From Rehmannia glutinosa (Eukaryota; Streptophyta; Magnoliopsida; Lamiales; Orobanchaceae): a stretch of 64,000 bases of DNA. Shown piece after piece: positions 25,108 through 36,026 of the stretch. A model generated the notes under the pieces. The model had not been told where the DNA came from, did not search any database, and was given only the letters and a program-made list of their open reading frames with translations. The position numbers and the translations under genes were made by a program. Positions within the stretch are counted from its first letter, which is position 1; every line of letters begins with the position of its first letter. Location: assembly GCA_016081115.2 (NCBI GenBank), contig JABTTQ020001484.1:1-64000 (forward strand), in the 5' to 3' direction.

Positions 25108-25829
25108 GTTTTAGGATTATGGGCCTGTAAATTTCAGGTTGTAATTAGTTTTAGTTTAAATATGTTGTTGGGCATATAAAATTGGCAACTTTTTTTACAT
25201 TTTGTAAGCCCACACTTTTGGACCTTAAAGATCATTCATCCATATTCCATCCAAAAAGATCATTTTCAACAATAATAATTTTCATGATTTAGCTTTGGAA
25301 AAGGGTTGCTTTTATAGTTGCCTTGTTAAACTTGCAAGCATCTTCTTTGTTCCATACGTTGGTAACTTCAAAGCAAAGTCTTCGGAAGAAAGATTTTGGC
25401 TAATATATTAGTTCACAACACCAGAGAACATGATAAGCAACAAGAGTAAACAATGTTTAGATAGAAACACAGAGAATAAAGCAGATAGGTGAAATTGTGT
25501 TCAATTAATTTATCGTCTCCCCAAGATTAATTGCTAATACGCATTGCACTCGTGCTTGAGTCTAAAACTAGCCCATGTAATCTGACAAGTATATGATGAT
25601 AGCACTGTTGTAGTATACATGTAACTAGGAAACATGATAAGATTAAGGGTTTGTTTGTTATCTTAAGTAGTGATTTGTGTGTTAATTCAAATATATACAT
25701 GCGATGCATCTATAAAGATATAAAGGGTGTTTCAATAAAAATAAAGGGACATGTGTGTGGGATATCATACGCTACCATTTCACTTAAAACCAATTAACCA
25801 AAGATACATGCACAAAGCACCAATAACAA
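25108..25829. other. Upstream region of the SDG41-like gene, nothing further recognised
   Basis: AT-rich. It should contain the minus-strand promoter of the SET gene directly after 25,107, but I see no unambiguous TATA element. Confidence 0.4.
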
Positions 25830-26230
25830 ATAACGTTCGATTGTGATTTGGGCCCATTAGGACCTCCACCATAAGACAATTCTTTTGCCATGCTCACGAC
25901 ATTCGATTGTGACTTGGACCCCATCAGACTTATTGCCATTGGGACGATTGTTGCCACACTTTATGATCAACAATCGCGAGCGTTGCTCCCACTAGGAATC
26001 GTAAACAATCTCCCCTCAACGATTGCTCCCGCTAGGAACCTAACCCTTGACCTTGCCTCTGATACCACTTGTACAATCTCAAGCCCTACCACTTTACCTA
26101 AAACGAATTGGCGTACATGCGCAAACACCCACACCATTCAAATGTATGTTGGCCCACACCACGACCTACCACCATAACACAATTGTTGCCACACCTTGTG
26201 ACCCAGCAACCTCAAATTCAATGCATATGG
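25830..26230 (-). mobile_element. TRIM-like short LTR element, minus orientation
   Basis: On the minus strand TACAAGTGGTATCAGAGG at about 26,056-26,073 contains TGGTATCAGAG, the usual initiator tRNA-Met primer-binding site, directly after an LTR-like end. About 50 bp later GTTGAGGGGAGATTGTTTAC gives a polypurine tract (GAGGGGAGAT) followed by a TGTT LTR start. The two flanks share GTGTGGCAACAAT and TTATGGTGG.AGGTC, as two diverged LTRs would. With an internal region of only tens of bases this fits a terminal-repeat retrotransposon in miniature. LTR ends are degraded, so the coordinates are approximate. Confidence 0.5.
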
Positions 26231-26536
26231 CTCCTTGAAATTACAGGGCAAGACTAATTTATTTTTCCACTATACAAATAGCCTGATAAAAAGAGTAATG
26301 CTTCAACAAATGGCTCATTTCAACATAAATTCTTCCATTTAATTGTAATTAAGTGTCAAGGAGAAAAATGATTGCTTGTAGCTTGAGTAGATAGGCCTTT
26401 GAATCCAAGAATATAGAAGTAGACATGGACACTTCAACTGATTCAACAACAATGTCCATTAATTCTATATATAGTTATTATCCATATGATGTATGAGATA
26501 ATGCCACAGCCAGCCAGACCTTACTTATAATGGCTG

Positions 26537-26544
26537 TATAAAAG
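26537..26544 (+). promoter_or_regulatory. TATA box of the phospholipase A1 gene
   Basis: TATAAAAG in the context GGCTGTATAAAAGTTTGGC, about 30 bp before a CT-rich likely start region (TTCATTCCTTGCC) and about 840 bp before the first plausible start codon. It fits a transcript with 5' UTR introns. Confidence 0.5.
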
Positions 26545-27379
26545 TTTGGCTTTTTTCATTCCTTGCCTTACCACCCCCATCCCATGCAATACCCCATCAA
26601 AAGCTTCTCATCAGGCTGAACACAACCAACAAACTCCTGCCGCTTTCTCGAGGTATCATATGATTGATGCCTTAAAAATCTGGTTTCTGCTTAATATCCA
26701 AAATAGTTGAGCCCTTGGCTATTACATGCTTTATGACTTCTGTCAATTTTTTTGGTTACATTCTCTTTATGAATGAATCAACTGCAAGCTTGAAAAAATA
26801 GTGTATACTTAATTAATTTGCATGGACAGGGCATCATTTTAATGTCTTTATGCATATAAGTGGTTTCTTTAAAACATCCTTGTTTATTATATCATAGTTT
26901 GCTTATATATATTTTTTTATCATTGGAAGAAATAAAATTAGGACTTTTAATTGAGGTATCTACATGTACAGCTTATGAAAAGATCAAAATGTTTTGCTTG
27001 GTAATATATGCACTTTGATCTTTATGCATACATTTTTTTTCCAGTTTGTATAGGTGTATTTGCTTAGTGTTAAGTATGTGATAAGAATTATCTGGTAATC
27101 TCATTATTATGAATTTGTTGTTGGTGACATGAAGTTAAGGTGGCTCATAAAACTTTGATAGAATTAGTACTTATAGTTGTGGTCTAATTTACCATGTAAT
27201 ACTTGTTTCTGAGATCAATATATATTTCAGAAATTTGAGAAAATACATAGATGCTTTTTTTCTTTCCTGACAAAGACAAACTGTAACTATGAAGTCCTCT
27301 CTGTTAAAACAGAAACTTTAAGAAAGGAATGAAGTTGCCTTCTATCATTTGTTTTATTTTTGTTATGTCATATGTACAG

Positions 27380-29754
27380 GAACTTTTCACATTTTTGGCT
27401 ACTAAAGATATAAAGATTGCATTATGATTCCCCAAGGTATGCCTTCTAATTTTACTTAATTGATTTATATTCAAAATATGCCAAAATGTTCTTACACATC
27501 CAAATTTGTTTCTTCATCTCCCTTTTTCATTCTTTCTCACCTGATTTTCCTTTAATTTTATTTTTGAAGATACTTTATATATGTTTCTCTTCAAAGATAG
27601 TTAACATTTAGGATTAATCTTTCTGTAATAAGACCCTTCATTTATTTTCTCTGTTTCTTGTCTCTTGTTTTTTTCTTTTTCTTTTTGGCTCTTTACATGT
27701 AAAGTGTAAAATTTGATAAAAAAGTTATCAAGAGCAAATCAGATGCAGGTAAAACCGATTAAAACACGTAACTTTCAAGGATAACTAAGAATCATGTTGT
27801 AAAAAAAAAAAAATTATTGTAAGTTTAAACTCTAGAATTCAACTTACTTATTAATTAGATGCATACTCATTGTTTTTTCAATGAATAATGTAATTTGAAA
27901 AATTCGGCATTTTTTCGAAGGCAAAATGCTGCGTTGCTTCAGGAGAAAACGGAGAAACACAAACAGCACAAACAAGAAAGTTAACATAGGCCTTGCCAAA
28001 AGATGGAAAATTCTAAGTGGCACAAACCACTGGGAAGGCTTGTTAGATCCGTTAGACCTTGATCTCCGTCAGTACATAATTCACTACGGAGAAATGGCTC
28101 AAGCAGCCTATGATACTTTCAACTCCGAAAAGGCATCAAAGTACGCAGGAAGCAGCCGATATGCAAAGGACAACCTCTTCTCCAAGGTCGGAATCGATCT
28201 GGGCAATCCGTTCAAGTACCGCGTGACCAAATATTTTTACGCAACATCGTCGACTAAAGTCCCGGATGCCTTCATAATGAAGTCATGGTCAAGAGAGGCA
28301 TGGAGCAAGGAATCAAATTGGATAGGGTTTGTGGCTGTGGCGACAGACGAAGGGAAGTTAGCGTTAGGCCGGAGGGATATTTTGATCGCATGGAGAGGTA
28401 CTATTCGGACGCTTGAATGGATGAATGATTTTGAGTTTACATCGGTTTCTGCACCGGAGATCTTTGGAGGAAATGTTGAGCCTAAGGTGCATCTTGGGTG
28501 GTATTCTATTTACACTTCTGATGACCCGAGATCGCCGTTTAATACGACAAGCGCTAGAAACCAGGTAAATCTTCGTACCAGAAATCCTGTTTCATATATT
28601 GTTTGATCAGGTATTTCAAATTCAGTAGGTGAATGTTACGTGTATAAGATGATAATCATTTTCATTTTGATCGGTTATAAGATGATATTATTATTGTACA
28701 AGTGAATTTGATTTAGTATACTGAAATAACAGAGGAAACACGCAGGACTAGGAGAACGGACCCGTAAATCTTATATTCACTAACAGGAAAGGAATAATTT
28801 CTAAAGACTATAGCTTCCTGTAATTAATTTGGGATGATTACAAAAACATCCCTTGGAGTTTGGTCTAATATTAAAAAAAAAAAAGTTATTTTTTTTAAAA
28901 TTACAAATACCCTTTCGAGGTATGTGTTTGTTTTGCAAATTACCCTCTCAATAGGTGCAATTTGTAAAACAAAAATATATTGGTAATAAGGTTTTTGCAA
29001 TTTTGAAAGATAATTGATTTTTATTTTTTATAATCAGAATAACTCTGAACGATAGTATTTGCAATTATTCCTAATCAGTTAAATAATGCACACTGTTCCC
29101 TTGCTAGCTAGTGAAGTTTTGACACTCGTACATGTATTAAATTAGGTTCTTACAGAGGTGAGGAGATTGGTAGAAGAGTACAAGAATGAAGAAACCAGCA
29201 TTACTGTCACAGGACACAGCTTAGGGGCTGCAGTTTCAACCTTAAATGCTGTTGACATTGTTGTCAATGGATACAACAGGCCTAGGGACATGCCCAACAA
29301 GGCATGTCCTGTGACGGCTTTCGTCTTCGCTAGCCCACGTGTGGGGGACGACAAATTTAAGTAAATTTTTCTTAAATCTAAAAATCTCTACGTTCTTCGC
29401 GTAAGAAACGCCAGAGACATTGTTCCAACGTATCCCTTTATAGGCTACTCCGAGGTGGGTGAAGAGTTAGCCATTGACACGGATAAATCGACCTATTTAA
29501 AAAGCCCGGGGAATTTGAACAGTTGGCATAGCTTGGAGGGCTATTTGCATGGAATTGCAGGGACACAGGGGAGTAGAGGAGGGTTTAAATTGGAAGTTAA
29601 CAGGGATATTGCCTTAGTTAACAAGCATATGGATGGTTTGAAGGATGAATATTGTGTTCCTGTTTCATGGTGGTGTGAGAAGAACAAAGCGATGGTGCAA
29701 CAACAAGATGGTTCTTGGGAATTGATGGATCATGAGGATGATCATGATTTTTGA
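27380..29754 (+). CDS. Class II (DAD1-like) phospholipase A1, one in-frame stop
   Basis: A lipase-3 family acyl hydrolase of the plant PLA1-II type, expected to release sn-1 fatty acids from glycerolipids; no plastid-targeting sequence is obvious, which fits the cytosolic class II members. Main exons are 27,926-28,564 (213 codons) and 29,146-29,754 (203 codons), both phase 0. Recognisable parts are KRWKILSGTNHWEGLLDPLD near the N-terminus, ILIAWRGT, the nucleophile elbow GHSLG (Ser about residue 238, codon 29,218), Asp about 304 (RNARDIVP) and His about 341 (NSWHSLEGY). Total length of about 415 residues is normal. A TAA at 29,362-29,364 (about residue 286) interrupts an otherwise intact frame and removes the catalytic Asp and His. 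A small upstream exon 27,380-27,436 can add an in-frame start (MIPQGKML) through a phase-1 intron. It may be a recent pseudogene, an allele or a base error. Confidence 0.85.
28829..29076. mobile_element. MITE family copy B, inside the phospholipase intron
   Basis: Begins GGGATGATTACAAAAACATC and ends GTATTTGCAATTATTCC, with the family's internal text (AAATTACAAATACCC, TTTGCAATTTTGAAAGATAA). It fills nearly half of the intron between the two coding exons. Confidence 0.6.
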
Positions 29755-29775
29755 TCCAAAAATGTCTTGTTTATT

Positions 29776-30018
29776 AGGGTTATTCTGAAATTACCCCTGA
29801 GATTTAGCCGAATTATAAAAAAAAAAATTATCTTTTAAAATTACAAATACTCGCTTAATATTTATTTTTATCTTACAAATCACCGCATCCTCAAGAGAGG
29901 ATTATTTGTTAGATAAATACAAACCTCAAAGGGGTATTTGTAATTTTGAAAGATGATTGGAGTTTTTTTATAGTTAGGTTGATCGAACTTTAGGGATAGT
30001 TTTTGTAATTGTCCCTAA
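29776..30018. mobile_element. MITE family copy C, directly after the phospholipase stop
   Basis: Begins AGGGTTATTCTGAAATTACC and ends TTTTGTAATTGTCCCT, with AAATTACAAATACTCGC and TAATTTTGAAAGATGATT inside. It starts about 20 bp after the stop codon, so it probably supplies part of the 3' UTR or the polyadenylation region. Confidence 0.6.
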
Positions 30019-30729
30019 TTATTATTCAACAAGTTGTTTTTACTAAGGAGAAATGGAAAAATGAATTGGAAATGAAATTATGCCATTGATATTCTAAATA
30101 ATACTGTTATAAACTTATGATCTCTATGCTTTTAACTTTCGTTGGACACATGAAAAAACTCAAATTGAATTTGGATGGATTAATGCCAAATTGACATGAA
30201 AATTGTGCAATTCATATTCAATTTTGGCTACAATCTAGGATGAATTTGTCAAATGTTGTGTATCTATCTGCCTCAACCAGTAACAAATAGTAATTGCAAG
30301 TCTCAAGGGAAATGGATTAATGATTACAGGCAAAATCTAAAGATACAAATAGAGATAAAAATAACACCATATGGTAAAAAAACCCTAGAATTTGAGATCT
30401 AAAGATTCCGGATTGGTAACTAGCAAACTAATCACTAAATAGACCAAAATAGGTGAAAATTTGGACATCACCACAGCACACTTCGTTCTTTCACTCCTTG
30501 CTCGTAGAACAACATACCAAAAAAGAAAAGAAGAATTTAGGTTACTGTAAATCTCCCACCCAATGTCACCAAGAACATATTCAGGCATAAAACCCCCAAA
30601 GCTTTAAGATAGCAGAAAACTTTCACCAAGAAAAACTAAAAGAACTCAGAACCAGAAAACGCTAAAACACCCTAATACACTCCACCCAAGAAACCTCACC
30701 TTCCATCTTGGATCCATACACTAAGATCG
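30019..30729. other. Intergenic, no gene recognised
   Basis: Contains an AAACCCTAG telobox-like word at 30,381 and a less AT-rich stretch (30,400-30,720) that resembles transcribed leader sequence. No domain-bearing frame was found on either strand. Confidence 0.4.
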
Positions 30730-32272
30730 AGAAAAATTCACTTTTGGTCCCATTAGACTTACCCCCTGATGATTTTAGTCCCATTAGACTCACTTTTAAT
30801 CCCAAATCGATATTTTTCACCAAAAATAGTTCCACGGGACTTGGAAACTGAAACTCTGTTAAAAAACTAACGAAAACCGTTACTGAAGACAAAAATGGTC
30901 CTAAGGACACCAAAGTTAGATTTTTAACAACAAAAATAGTCCCATAGGACACCAAAGTTAAATTTTTAACCAAGAATGATCCCATTATTCTTTTTTTTTT
31001 TGGGTTAAATTTAATATTATTGATAATAAATTTTTTCTATATTTTGAGTTATTTATTTAAATTAATATTGTGAATGTCCCACTTGAAAACTAAAAAAAAT
31101 CTCTGTCCTTCAAATAGTTTTCTAAAAATATCTTTTTCCAGTGCATTTTATTTCACTAAAACAAATTTTCTTACTTAAAATATTTAGAAAAACAAATAAT
31201 TTTCCTATATTGTTTTAGTTTAAATCACTTCTTGATTTTGAAAATACAAATAATTACAAAAATCACATTTACGTATTGGAAATATGTAGTTCAACTATCA
31301 ATAAAATAAAAAAATTTACGATATTAAATAATTTCATAATTTTTATATATAGGAATTATTTTTAAAAAGTTTAGAAAAATACTATTAAAAATATTTCAGC
31401 ATAGTTAAATTATAAATACTATTAAAAATATTTTAGTAAAGTTAATCTAGCTCACATTTTTTTACTCTTTTATTTTAAAAAATTATATTTTTGTTTTTTA
31501 TGTTTTTAAATCAAACTTTACATTTCCACAAAAAAAATAATCAAACTTTACATATACATACACTAGGTTATATGAGACTAGTATCCTGGGGCAGAAACAT
31601 AGGGACCCCCTCAAAAAAAAATTACATATATACACATACATGCATTGTGTTATATATGCATTTGATCTTTTTTTTCGTATTACACATTCAAAAATATAAA
31701 TTTAATTAACATCTACTTTTAAAAGTTATTTTTCAGAAAATTTAAATTTTATAACTTGAGTTATAAAGTTTATCATTTATTTTACTTTGTTAATTTTCTA
31801 ATTAAAATAAATGATACATGTATTTCATCTTTTTTTTTATAACACATTCACAAAAAAAAAATTAATTTACATCTATTTCTAAAAATTATTTTCCAGAAAA
31901 TTTATTTTATATAAGTTGAATTATAAATTTTATCATTTAATTTACTTGTCAATTTTTTAATTATAATAAATAAAAAAAGTAACTAAAATGATAATATATT
32001 TTTTAAAATAGATATTAGTTATATTTAGTTTTTAGAGAAAAAATCACTTTTGGTCTCGTTGGACTGAGCACCTGATGATTTTAGTCTCATTGTTCTCACT
32101 TTTAGTCCCAAATCGCATGTTTGACTTTCAATTTGACATGTTTGACTGTTTAATATTTTAACGGTGGGACCATTAGTGGGACAAGAAAAATCTTATGGGA
32201 CTATTTTCAAGACATGAGACTAAAATCATCAGGGGGTAAATCTAATGAGACCAAAAGTGAATTTTTCTCTAA
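30730..32272. mobile_element. TIR element or MITE pair with GAGAAAAATTCACTTTTGG ends
   Basis: Left text AGAAAAATTCACTTTTGGTC with TAGACTTACCCCCTGATGAT (30,730-30,780) and right text in reverse complement (32,211-32,270) are inverted copies for about 55 bp. TAAGATCG lies immediately outside both ends (30,722-30,729 and 32,273-32,280), which fits an 8-bp target duplication. The interior is extremely AT-rich and non-coding. Because 32,034-32,272 on its own also forms an element with both ends, the larger unit may be two related MITEs rather than one transposon. Confidence 0.55.
32034..32272. mobile_element. Inner 239-bp MITE with the same terminal sequence
   Basis: AGAGAAAAAATCACTTTTGG at 32,034 and its inverted counterpart ending at 32,272 frame a compact element containing TGATGATTTTAGTCTCAT near each end. 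Confidence 0.55.
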
Positions 32273-32395
32273 TAAGATCGTAAATGAAGGTGGATCTACT
32301 CACCACAACTCACAAGCTCTCGTGTTTTCTCTCAGAAAATAGAGAGATAAAGAGTTTGTTTAGAGAGAGAATGCACAGATTTAGAGAGAGATAGA

Positions 32396-32416
32396 TAGTG
32401 TGTGTGTGTGTGTGTG
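32396..32416. repeat. (TG)n microsatellite after GA-rich sequence
   Basis: TAGTGTGTGTGTGTGTGTGTG follows several GAGAGA runs (32,335-32,395). Confidence 0.8.
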
Positions 32417-32426
32417 AATCAGTTCT

Positions 32427-33110
32427 TGTTGGGGGCAAAAACGATATTTAATTAATTAATATATAATTCGGTATATATTTTATTTAATATTAATTTCCCA
32501 ATGAGTTCTTAATAAAATAAACCGGCCCAAAGGTGTCCGAAACTGGCCTATAGGCCGATTTCTTCTACACGGTCCATTGAGCCCATCTCCCAGATATAAA
32601 AAGGTCTCCCCTATTCATTTGTAAGTAAATTAACTCACAATTCTCCTACGTATTTAATTCAGTATTCAATTACTATTTTATTCTCTCGTTCGCCATGCTA
32701 ACTTGAGCGTCGAAGAGGCCTACTTGGGCAACTCCTAGGAACCCCCCTAAGGTTTGCGTACGGGTGTAGACAAGTTATCAGTCGAAGGATTTTCCAGCTT
32801 TCGGAAAAAAAGACTACTTCCCCCTCAGAGTGATCTGCCTTAAAAAACAGCATCATTTTGGCGCCGTCTGTAGGAACAACAAAAGCACACGAAGACGCAT
32901 ACCCGACCACAAGCGCATGGAGCCGAAGCCCAAGCTGCAGGCCATGGGGCCAGAGACTAGTAAGAGGGAAGACCATCAAGAAGGCGGGAGGCTAGCTACC
33001 TCTCCACCGGAAGGGTGCCACCTCCCCCGCATAAGAAAGGGTGCCGCCACTTCCATTCGGAGGAGCTTTACCCATTGAAGAAATTTATCTGCCTGTCGGA
33101 AGGACACCAC
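32427..33110 (+). mobile_element. Ty3/gypsy LTR and primer-binding site fragment
   Basis: An LTR of about 429 bp runs from TGTTGGGGGCAAAAACG (32,427) to about 32,855 and is followed by TTTTGGCGCCGTCTGT, the primer-binding site type of plant gypsy elements. A TATA box (TATAAAAA, 32,595-32,602) marks the LTR promoter. About 250 bp of GC-richer leader follow, then recognisable sequence fades near 33,110. No second LTR was found, so this is a truncated copy. Confidence 0.65.
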
Positions 33111-33795
33111 ATCCGCCAGGGATTGAGATATATCGCTTTAATCTCTCCCCATATTATTAATAGTAGAGACATTAGATATCTTCCACGAGATATCAGAAAT
33201 CTCTCTCCTACAATTTATCTCTATGTTTTTTCTTGGAGCATCACCAAAAGTTCTCCAAGGGTTTAAAATATGCACAACCAAGTAAATAACTTACACCAAC
33301 GAGAAAGACTAATCGTGATTTCGCTCGTTGTTCAACCAATGCACGGGTATGCATGTTCGTGGTTTGTGGTTCAATCAAAGAAGACTTATAGATTGGTTTA
33401 ATCCAAGATCAAATAGAGGCTTGTACACGGACTTAATTCTCGCTTATGTGGATCGCGATTCACTTTGCAAATAGATATACTTCGATACACATTTTATGAG
33501 CAAATATGTGATTTATGTTTTGGCCCATGTTGGCTAATTAACAGTCCCCTTGTTCGCTTTCACGTGTCTTACTTGTTTTATTAAACTACACAATAAGTTG
33601 TTAGATTTTAGTAAACTTCAAACCCTGATCCTCATCATCAAAACACATTCTTCAATCTTCACCCAAACAAAGTATAAAAACTACACTTTACATTTCAGAC
33701 AGACATTTGATTAGGCTGTGTATAGAAAACAAAGACTGTATATTTCATCCAGTAAATTCTCACACAATTTGACTCATCCCTGTATTTTGTTATCA
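33111..33795. other. Intergenic and 3' flank of the RTM2-like gene
   Basis: No gene seen. 33,120-33,260 has several ATATCT/TCTCTC runs of unknown origin. Confidence 0.4.
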
Positions 33796-35207
33796 TCATT
33801 CTTTCCTCCTGCTAGTTTGATTCTTACTTCTAATAACTTGAAAAACAAATACCACAAACGACAGAAGTAAAGTTGAACCAGCAATAATTGGAATACACAT
33901 GTTGAACCTTTTCTCCTGTGGCTTGTGCTCCTCTTCGTGCGATTCAACGCCAAAATGCCCTTCTTTTTCTTCTTCATGAATATCATTTGCTTCATCAGGA
34001 ACTCGACTGTTATTTTCTTGCATATCTTGTTTAGGCTCTGATATTTCTTGAATATCATCCACAGTTTTCTGATTTTCCTCTCCATTTTCCAAATCATGAA
34101 TCGTTTGAGCATTTTCTGTAGGCATATTATTACCTGTACCATCTCCGTTTTTCGCCTTTGATTTTTCATTGTTTTCTTGGTGTGAAGTCCCTGAAATCTG
34201 ATTTTTTTCATCCACAATCTGCAAATTTGCTGATCCTTGTTTTGTAACAAGCTCCTGTTTTTCCTTGATTTCCTCAATGGAAGTTCCCTTTATTCCTTTG
34301 ACCTTTTTTGGCATTGTAATTGTCAAAGTTGATTCATCCTCATTATAGTTGGCCTTAATCTGGTCCAAAATCACACCATCTGGAATTTTAAAAACTTTCT
34401 TAAATTCTTTAATCTCTGTATCTTTCTTATACACTTTCCACCCCACCATTACAGTCTCTTTCACCTGCCTTTCACCACTTATTGCAATTGAAGTCCCATC
34501 CTCATTTATGTCAATCTTTATGTTTTCTCTCTTATAACCTGCAAAAATTTCAGAAACGCACAATTCCTTTTAAATAATCCATAGGGATAATCACAAAAAC
34601 TGAGGTTCCTAACAAATACTCTTCTCTCGAGGGTACAATTTCGTAAGCTAAAACCAAATGTCAGGGAATATTTATAAATTTAAAAGATAACTTTGTTTTC
34701 TGTAATTAGAAGAAACCTCAGAATAGTTTTTCTAATTTAACACTAATCCATAACATATGTAGGCTATGTAAATTTATAGGGTAAAATTACAAATATTGTG
34801 CTCATGTTAGTCTAATTACCAAAAAAAATCAGTTATCTTTCAAATTACAAATACTCCCTTAAGGTATCACAAACATCTTCTTGGGATTTGTATTTACTTG
34901 TAATCTGTAAAATATAAAACAAATATAAAAGTGTATGTAATTTTGAAAGAGGGCGTGATCTTTTGCAATTAGAGTGAAATTCAAGGGTGTTATTGATAAT
35001 TATCCAAAAATTTATATTTTTTATTATTAAAAAAAGCCATTGCATGGCCAAAAAAAAAAAAAAAAGAGAACCTTTGAGATGAGCAGTGAGGACAAAGATG
35101 GTGTCTGTTTGTCGGGACAAGAAAAGAGGGGCTGCACGGTCTTTTGCTATTTGGAAATCAGAGCTGAATTCATCGGCTGCTCTTCTAAGTTTAATTCCTA
35201 ATTCCAT
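33796..35207 (-). CDS. RTM2-like protein: alpha-crystallin domain with C-terminal membrane anchor
   Basis: A two-exon gene of the Hsp20-like family that includes Arabidopsis RESTRICTED TEV MOVEMENT 2, a phloem protein known to limit long-distance movement of potyviruses; a defence role for this copy is only inference. Exon 1 is 35,207-35,072 and exon 2 is 34,538-33,796, joined in phase 1 to give 292 residues without a break. The start MELGIKLRRAADEF is chosen over an in-frame Met 15 codons upstream because it matches the usual family N-terminus. Residues about 15-100 form the alpha-crystallin domain (FVLTAHLKGYKRENIKID, then STLTITMPKK). About 105-250 is a long acidic, Gln/Glu/Asn-rich linker. 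IIAGSTLLLSFVVFVFQVI near the end is a single membrane segment followed by a basic tail. Its intron is made largely of two MITEs. Confidence 0.85.
34583..34745. mobile_element. MITE family copy D, in the RTM2-like intron
   Basis: Begins AGGGATAATCACAAAAACTG and carries AAAGATAACTTTG and AATTAGAAGAAACCTCAG, diverged forms of the family's internal words. Confidence 0.5.
34778..35008. mobile_element. MITE family copy E, in the RTM2-like intron
   Basis: Begins AGGGTAAAATTACAAATATT and ends TTGATAATTATCC, with CAAATTACAAATACTCCC and GTAATTTTGAAAGAGGG inside. Together with copy D it makes up about three quarters of the 533-bp intron. Confidence 0.5.
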
Positions 35208-35266
35208 CTCCACTCTTTCTAAAATCTTGATTGAATGAATCGTAAAAAACACAGAAAAATGGCAGT

Positions 35267-35275
35267 GTTATATAA
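35267..35275 (-). promoter_or_regulatory. TATA-like box of the RTM2-like gene
   Basis: On the minus strand TTTTTATATAACAC lies about 60-70 bp upstream of the chosen start codon. Confidence 0.4.
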
Positions 35276-35480
35276 AAAGAAGAAAACATCAAGTGTGTGC
35301 ATAAGCAAAGCACATATGCTTTGCTTCATTTAGTTTGTTAATGTTAATGGAACAGTGAAAAGCCGGTTGCTTATTAGCCCTGGTGAGGAAGCTATGTTCA
35401 GACACACGCTTTCTACATTGCTTCTTCCGATGTTTTGTGATGGGGATAAAATTGTAGCTAATGATGGGGTCATCATTTTT

Positions 35481-35856
35481 TAAGGGATAATTACATAAAC
35501 TATTCCAGTTATCACAAATAGCCCTTGAGGTTACAATATATGTTGCTCGGACTTGGACAGGGTATCGGACACTTTTACATATCCGGTGTATTTTTTTGTC
35601 TAAAATTTAGTATACATGAACACGGCTAAAAGGGATCCAAAATTTGGGCAAAGATACAGTGACACGACAAATTTAGACTTTTTCAATATATGCTATATAA
35701 TATTACACTATTTAATACAATATTTATAAACAATATATGATATAATTTGAACAAAGTAATTAAAATTTGAAACACATAAAACATATATCCTTGTAATTAA
35801 AAGTTTCCTTGTAATTAAGTTAAATTTCAAGAGTAGCTTTTACAATTAACCCTTTT
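35481..35856. mobile_element. MITE family copy F, interrupted by other sequence
   Basis: The left end AAGGGATAATTACATAAACT and the right end AGAGTAGCTTTTACAATTAACC match the family. The centre (35,545-35,690, TTGCTCGGACTTGGACAGGG onward) is unrelated and is probably a later insertion of a different small element. Confidence 0.4.
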
Positions 35857-36026
35857 TTGAATGCTGAAACATTAGCGCCTCTTAAGAAATGTTACTAACA
35901 AAAAAAAAATTGAAAAGTGGAAAGTGAAGCACAATACAAAAAACTTTTTCAACCAACATCTTGACAAAGAACCGATTTTTCAAGAACTTAAAATCTTCTG
36001 GTAAGGATTCAAATCAACTGGGTTTA

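Noticed and set aside
25890..26177. 95-codon plus-strand frame upstream of the phospholipase gene
   Set aside because: Lies within the TRIM-like element and has no domain; the primer-site and purine-tract signals explain the sequence better.
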